From Butyricimonas synergistica DSM 23225 (GTDB lineage Bacteria > Bacteroidota > Bacteroidia > Bacteroidales > Marinifilaceae), in contig NZ_KB903359.1 in the NCBI RefSeq assembly GCF_000379665.1, forward strand, positions 1,455,340 to 1,519,339: a DNA stretch of 64,000 nt, read 5' to 3'. The notes under the pieces were generated by a model. That model saw only the letters and a list, made by a program, of their open reading frames with translations. It was not told where the DNA came from and did not search any database. The first letter of the stretch is position 1; each line of letters begins with the position of its first letter. Positions 59,847 to 64,000 of this stretch are shown piece after piece. Both the position numbers and the translations under genes were made by a program.

Positions 59847-61187
59847 ATGAACAGAATAACACATACTTACCTTACAACCATCCTTTTTATAATCATTCCG
59901 TCCTTGGTGGGCTTCTCTCAAGAGGGAAAGCCCACCTCTTCTTGGACTCTCAAGGATTGTATCGATTACGCCCGGAAAAACAACATCCAAGTGCAATCGG
60001 CACGAGTGAACCAAAAAAGTAGTTCCGTGGATTTACTGGAAGCAAAAGCGCAACTTTTTCCTTCCCTCACGTTCAGTAGTTCACAAGGATGGGGCCACCA
60101 GAAAATAGAACAGACCGACGGCAAGTTCAAGTCCAGAAGTGCCTACTCAGGCAGTTATACTTTAAATAGCGGAGTGACGCTTTATAACGGGGGCAAACTG
60201 ACCCGTTCCGTCCGCAAGCAGGAGATCGCGAGTGAAGCTCAAGGATACCAGATAAAGATGGCAGAAAATGACATCGAGATTGCTGTCACGGAGGCTTATT
60301 TACAAATTCTCTACGCGAACGAATCATTAAAGACAAATCGTCAGACTCTTGAAACCTCTGCCGCCCAATTGGCTCGCAGCAAAGAATTACTTGACGCGGG
60401 TTCTATCGCCAGCAGTGCTTACGCCCAGATCGACGCTCAATACAGCAACGACCAATACAACGTGACAATGGCTGAGAACACGCTCGCTTTAAACAAATTA
60501 CAATTGAAACAACTCCTGGAATTAGAACCGACAGACAACTTCGACATATACTTCCCGGAACTGGACAATTCGCAAGTCCTTAGCCTCGTCCCCTCGCCGG
60601 GAGAGGTTTACCGGGTTGCCCTTGAAAGCATGCCCGAGATGAAAAACAGCCAGTTGAACGTGGAATCCGCCCAACTGGAAGAGAAAATCGCGGCAAGCGA
60701 TCGGCTGCCAAGCGTCTCTTTCAACGCATCGGTATCCACGAACCATGACTCGGATTCGGATCATTCTTTCTCAAAACAAATAAATAACCGATTGAACGAG
60801 AATGTGGGGATCAATATAAGTGTCCCTATCTCTCGCAACCGGCAAACCAAATCGGCGATAGAAAAGGCAAAACTACAAACCGAAACCGCCCGTCTGGAAG
60901 AACTGAATACCCGCAAGGAGCTGTGGAAAACGATAGAAACATTACACCAGAACGTGACCGCCTCCCAAAGCCGCTATCTCGCTGCCACGAATAGCGTAAA
61001 ATCCGCCACGATGAGTTACAATCTCGTGCAGGAACAGTTTAACGCAGGTATGAAGAACACGGTAGAATTACTCACGGAAAAGAATAATTACCTCTCTGCC
61101 CTGCAAGAGCAGATACAAGCAAAGTTTGAAGCCATACTCTCGCTCAAGCTGTTGAATTTTTACCAAAATCATCCCATTGAATTATAA
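59847..61187 (+). CDS. TolC-family outer-membrane efflux channel
   Basis: 446 residues from ATG 59847. Signal peptide, then the two-repeat TolC fold: WTLKDCIDYARKNNIQVQSARVNQKSSSVDLLEAKAQLFPSL near the start, LYNGGKLTRSV, long coiled helices (ENDIEIAVTEAYLQILYANESLK), and the second repeat with LNENVGINISVPISRNRQTKSAIEKAKLQ and EQFNAGMKNTVELLTEKNNYLSALQE. Forms the outer-membrane exit of a MacAB-type tripartite pump with the next genes. 25 bases before the adaptor gene. Confidence 0.92.
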   Translation: MNRITHTYLTTILFIIIPSLVGFSQEGKPTSSWTLKDCIDYARKNNIQVQSARVNQKSSSVDLLEAKAQLFPSLTFSSSQGWGHQKIEQTDGKFKSRSAYSGSYTLNSGVTLYNGGKLTRSVRKQEIASEAQGYQIKMAENDIEIAVTEAYLQILYANESLKTNRQTLETSAAQLARSKELLDAGSIASSAYAQIDAQYSNDQYNVTMAENTLALNKLQLKQLLELEPTDNFDIYFPELDNSQVLSLVPSPGEVYRVALESMPEMKNSQLNVESAQLEEKIAASDRLPSVSFNASVSTNHDSDSDHSFSKQINNRLNENVGINISVPISRNRQTKSAIEKAKLQTETARLEELNTRKELWKTIETLHQNVTASQSRYLAATNSVKSATMSYNLVQEQFNAGMKNTVELLTEKNNYLSALQEQIQAKFEAILSLKLLNFYQNHPIEL

Positions 61188-61212
61188 TACAGAATATTAA
61201 CAATAGAATAGA

Positions 61213-62367
61213 ATGAAAAAGATTGTAACTATAATTATCGTCTTGGCTGTCATTGTCGGAAGCCTTTTCTTTTTCCGGTCGGGAGATAAAAAAGCGACAA
61301 CGTACGAAACCGTAGAATTGAAAAAAGGTTCTATCAACAACACGGTGACCGCCACGGGAACCATTGAACCGATCACCAAAGTGGACGTGGGTACCCAAGT
61401 TTCCGGCACGATCTCTCGCATTTACGTGGATTACAACTCGGTCGTGACAAAAGGACAACTACTTGCCGAACTTGATAAAAAACTATTACAGGCGGAATTG
61501 AACTCTGAAATGGCAAACCTGCGCTCCACGAAAAGCGAATACGAATACCAGCAAAAAAACTATACCCGTCTACGTCAATTGCATGACAAAAAATTGATCA
61601 GCGACACGGAATACGAGGAAGCATTGTATCAGTACGAGAAAGCCGAACAAGCCTACAAAAAAGCCCAAGCGACATTGGTGAAAGCCGAATCAAACCTAGA
61701 TTACGCCACGATCTACTCGCCAATTGACGGTGTTGTGTTGTCGAGAGAGGTAGAGGAAGGACAAACCGTTGCCGCCAGCTTCGAAACTCCTACCATGTTC
61801 ACGATTGCCAACGACTTACGCAAAATGCAGGTTATTGCCGACGTGGACGAGGCAGACATCGGGCAGGTACTGGAAGGACAACGCGTGACTTTCACCGTGG
61901 ATGCTTTCCCGGATGATACTTTCGAGGGCGATGTGACACAAGTCCGCCTGAACCCGACCACCGAATCAAACGTGGTTACTTACGAGGTAGTGATCGACGC
62001 CCCGAATCCTGACTTGAAGTTGAAACCGGGACTGACGGCAAACATCACCGTGTACACCATGGAGAAAACTGACATTCTGCTTGCCCCGCTAAAAGCTTTC
62101 CGTTTCACCCCGGAAGCCATACCCACACCGGAAGCCGGAAGAGGAGAAAAAGTGGTATGGTTGCAAACAGCCGAGGGACTTGTACCTAAAATCATCAAGA
62201 CCGGAGTTAGCGACGGTATCTACATGGAAATAAAAGAAGGTTTGCCGGAAGGCTCCCGTTTGGTAGTAGGCGTTCAACGAGCACGAGTTGCCGCAGCTGC
62301 CGAGGGAAATGGAGGAGAATCCAACCCGTTCATGCCGCCTCGTCCGGGACAGAAAAAGAACAAGTAA
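61213..62367 (+). CDS. MacA-like periplasmic adaptor protein
   Basis: 384 residues. One N-terminal membrane anchor (IVTIIIVLAVIVGSLFFF), then the biotinyl-lipoyl half-motif GTIEPITKVDVGTQVSGTISRIYVDYNSVVTKGQLLAELD, an alpha-helical hairpin (residues ~90-165) and the second lipoyl half DYATIYSPIDGVVLSREVEEGQTVA, then beta-barrel and membrane-proximal domains. Links the ABC transporter to the TolC channel. Gly/Pro/Lys-rich C-terminal tail. Confidence 0.92.
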   Translation: MKKIVTIIIVLAVIVGSLFFFRSGDKKATTYETVELKKGSINNTVTATGTIEPITKVDVGTQVSGTISRIYVDYNSVVTKGQLLAELDKKLLQAELNSEMANLRSTKSEYEYQQKNYTRLRQLHDKKLISDTEYEEALYQYEKAEQAYKKAQATLVKAESNLDYATIYSPIDGVVLSREVEEGQTVAASFETPTMFTIANDLRKMQVIADVDEADIGQVLEGQRVTFTVDAFPDDTFEGDVTQVRLNPTTESNVVTYEVVIDAPNPDLKLKPGLTANITVYTMEKTDILLAPLKAFRFTPEAIPTPEAGRGEKVVWLQTAEGLVPKIIKTGVSDGIYMEIKEGLPEGSRLVVGVQRARVAAAAEGNGGESNPFMPPRPGQKKNK

Positions 62368-62377
62368 ATCGAGAAAT

Positions 62378-63121
62378 ATGACAAACGATATTATAAAAAT
62401 AGAGAACCTGAGGAGGGATTTCACGGTGGGGTCGGAAATCGTTCATGCCTTGCGCGGTGTAATATTTTCCATTCAACCAGGGGAATTCGTGACGATAATG
62501 GGTACCAGTGGTTCCGGGAAATCCACGTTACTCAATATTCTGGGATGCCTCGATACCCCCACCTCGGGTGACTATTACCTGGATGGCATTGCCGTTAGGG
62601 ACATGGGAAAAAATGACCGTGCCACGTTACGCAATCGCAAGATTGGTTTCGTGTTCCAATCATACAACCTGCTCCCGAAAACAACAGCCCTGGAAAACGT
62701 GGAATTGCCGTTGCTTTACAATCCGGCTTTTTCCGCCAAAGAACGCAAGGAAAAAGCCACGAAAGCTTTGGCAGAAGTAAGCCTGAGCGACCGAATCAAC
62801 CATCGTTCCAACCAGATGTCCGGGGGGCAACAACAGCGTGTAGCAATTGCCCGGGCTATCGTGAACGACCCGGTGATTCTGCTTGCCGACGAGGCAACCG
62901 GAAACCTGGACACGAGAACCTCTTTCGAGATTCTCACGCTTTTCCAGCGTTTGCACTCGGAAGGACGAACCATCATATTCGTTACCCACAACCCGGAAAT
63001 CGCTCAATTCAGCAGCCGAAATATCGTGTTGCGGGACGGGCATATCACGGAGGACTCAATCAACCCGAATGTTGCCTCCGCAAAAGAAGCTCTTGCCGCA
63101 TTGCCAAAAGAAACCGACTAA
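62378..63121 (+). CDS. MacB-type ABC transporter ATP-binding protein
   Basis: 247 residues from ATG 62378. Walker A GTSGSGKSTLLN, Q-loop GFVFQSYNLLP, signature MSGGQQQRVAIARA, Walker B ILLADEATGNLD and H-loop FVTHNPEIA. Of the LolD/MacB class, here encoded separately from the permease. It starts 10 bases after the adaptor stop. Confidence 0.92.
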   Translation: MTNDIIKIENLRRDFTVGSEIVHALRGVIFSIQPGEFVTIMGTSGSGKSTLLNILGCLDTPTSGDYYLDGIAVRDMGKNDRATLRNRKIGFVFQSYNLLPKTTALENVELPLLYNPAFSAKERKEKATKALAEVSLSDRINHRSNQMSGGQQQRVAIARAIVNDPVILLADEATGNLDTRTSFEILTLFQRLHSEGRTIIFVTHNPEIAQFSSRNIVLRDGHITEDSINPNVASAKEALAALPKETD

Positions 63122-63211
63122 ATAATTCAGAGATTTCCGATTCAACGATTAAGTGATTAATTAAATTAGAATAAATCACTAAATCGGAAATCACTAAATC
63201 ACAAAATAATT
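63122..63211 (+). repeat. Imperfect hairpin in the leader of the permease gene
   Basis: GATTTCCGATT near 63131 pairs with AATCGGAAATC near 63182, and neighbouring AGTGATT/AATCACT words add to the stem. Could tune expression of the permease relative to the upstream pump genes; no T-tract, so not a clear terminator. Confidence 0.4.
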
Positions 63212-64000
63212 ATGAACTACGGAAATTTAATACGAATCGCATTACGAGCCCTTGCTAATAATAAATTCAGGGGATTTCTCACCATGCTGGGAATCATCAT
63301 CGGCGTGGCATCCGTGATCTCCATGTTGGCTATCGGGCAAGGTTCAAAACGTAGTATTCGTGAACAAATATCGGAAATGGGTTCCAATATGATCATGATA
63401 CACCCGGGTAACGGGCGCTTCGGGGGGGTACGCCAGAGTGCCAGCAGTATGCAAACCCTAAAAATGGAAGACTACGAGTCTATCGTGCGAGAGGTTGAAC
63501 TGATTGACAAATGTACCCCCTCCGTGAATTCCAGCGGTCAAGTGATCTATGGAGCCAACAATGCCCCGACCACCGTTTACGGGGTAAACCAAGATTACCT
63601 GGATATTCGGAAATTCAGTGTCGGGGAAGGCGAAATGTTCACGGATCACGACATTAAAACCTCAGCTAAGGTTTGTATCGTGGGGCAAACTGTCGTCGAC
63701 AATCTATTCACGAAAGGCGAAGAACCACTAGGCAAAACTATCCGGTTCAATAAAACCCCTTTCCGCATCATCGGAGTGCTAACCCCCAAGGGCTACAACT
63801 CCATGGGGCAAGACCAGGACGACATGATTATCGCCCCGTACACCACCATACAAAAACGTTTGCTGGCTATTACTTACATCCAAGGGATCTATGCATCAGC
63901 CATCACGGAAGAGGATTCGGAAGCGGCAATCGAAGAAATCAGTGCCATTCTGCGTCAAAACCATAAACTAGCCGCGGGGGACGAAAATGACTTCAATGTT
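63212..64000 (+). CDS. MacB-type ABC transporter permease (3' end cut by window)
   Basis: First 263 residues only. N-terminal cytosolic helix and first membrane segment (RALANNKFRGFLTMLGIIIGVASVISMLAIGQGS), followed by the periplasmic domain (SNMIMIHPGN ... VYGVNQDYLDIRKFSVGEGEMFT ... VVDNLFTKGEEPLGKTIRF). This is the standard MacB/FtsX-type layout; the last three membrane segments lie beyond the window. Pairs with the ATPase before it. Confidence 0.92.
   Translation, partial: MNYGNLIRIALRALANNKFRGFLTMLGIIIGVASVISMLAIGQGSKRSIREQISEMGSNMIMIHPGNGRFGGVRQSASSMQTLKMEDYESIVREVELIDKCTPSVNSSGQVIYGANNAPTTVYGVNQDYLDIRKFSVGEGEMFTDHDIKTSAKVCIVGQTVVDNLFTKGEEPLGKTIRFNKTPFRIIGVLTPKGYNSMGQDQDDMIIAPYTTIQKRLLAITYIQGIYASAITEEDSEAAIEEISAILRQNHKLAAGDENDFNV

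Overview
The window looks like chromosome from a gut-type Bacteroidota, probably order Bacteroidales and possibly Odoribacteraceae (inference). The evidence is: promoters of the TTTG-N19/20-TAnnTTTG type at many genes, Mfa/Fim-type fimbrial genes, many lipoproteins with an acidic stretch after the lipobox Cys, NVEALA- and TolB-like small-protein genes, an I-set-like Ig protein, DUF3575/DUF3868/DUF4494 proteins and a two-part tmRNA/tRNA-Asn neighbourhood. The + strand is richer in C than in G nearly throughout, so the minus strand is probably the leading strand.

Layout. 1-4.5 kb: a minus-strand his operon (leader peptide, attenuator, hisG, hisD, hisC, bifunctional hisB running off the left edge). 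4.5-9.2 kb: three related surface-type lipoproteins; the first two diverge from an 87-bp near-perfect inverted repeat that includes both start codons. 9.2-15.3 kb: an array of 11-nt repeats, then murF, a polyprenol-phosphate sugar transferase and pyrC, converging on purD and a membrane protein. 15.4-16.2 kb: a Fic toxin and a convergent VbhA-like antitoxin. 16.3-20.4 kb: DUF2461, cobalamin adenosyltransferase, an orphan conserved protein and recG. 20.4-26.4 kb: a large ABC-permease/M1-like/golvesin-like fusion, a secreted Ig-domain protein, a DUF3332 lipoprotein and aspA. 26.7-37.0 kb: a seven-gene fimbrial operon (DUF3575, DUF3868/OmpA-like, Mfa1, Mfa2, two more fimbrillin-type lipoproteins, and an L-type-lectin-like terminal gene) with a divergent regulator. 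38.5-43.5 kb: DUF4494, an RRM RNA-binding protein, a GH29 fucosidase and clpP-clpX.

43.5-51.9 kb is the most unusual part. A two-component system diverges from an AT-rich operon encoding an NVEALA-like peptide, a TolB-like beta-propeller lipoprotein, a protein of tandem CxxCxxxPCxC repeats, two paralogous secreted proteins, an O-antigen-ligase-like/TPR membrane protein and a transglutaminase-like lipoprotein. A TGCCACCTTT direct repeat with 11-bp period lies in the shared promoter region. Two single-base lesions (an ATG that reads ATA, and an in-frame TAG) suggest either unusual translation or decay of the operon.

52.2-64 kb: tcdA, a TatD-family gene, a cysteine-desulfidase-family gene, a SPOR protein, a GSCFA protein, mntP, ssrA (tmRNA), an orphan cas6 with no CRISPR array in view, MmcQ/YjbR and PAS proteins, tRNA-Asn, and a TolC / MacA / MacB-type efflux operon cut by the right edge.
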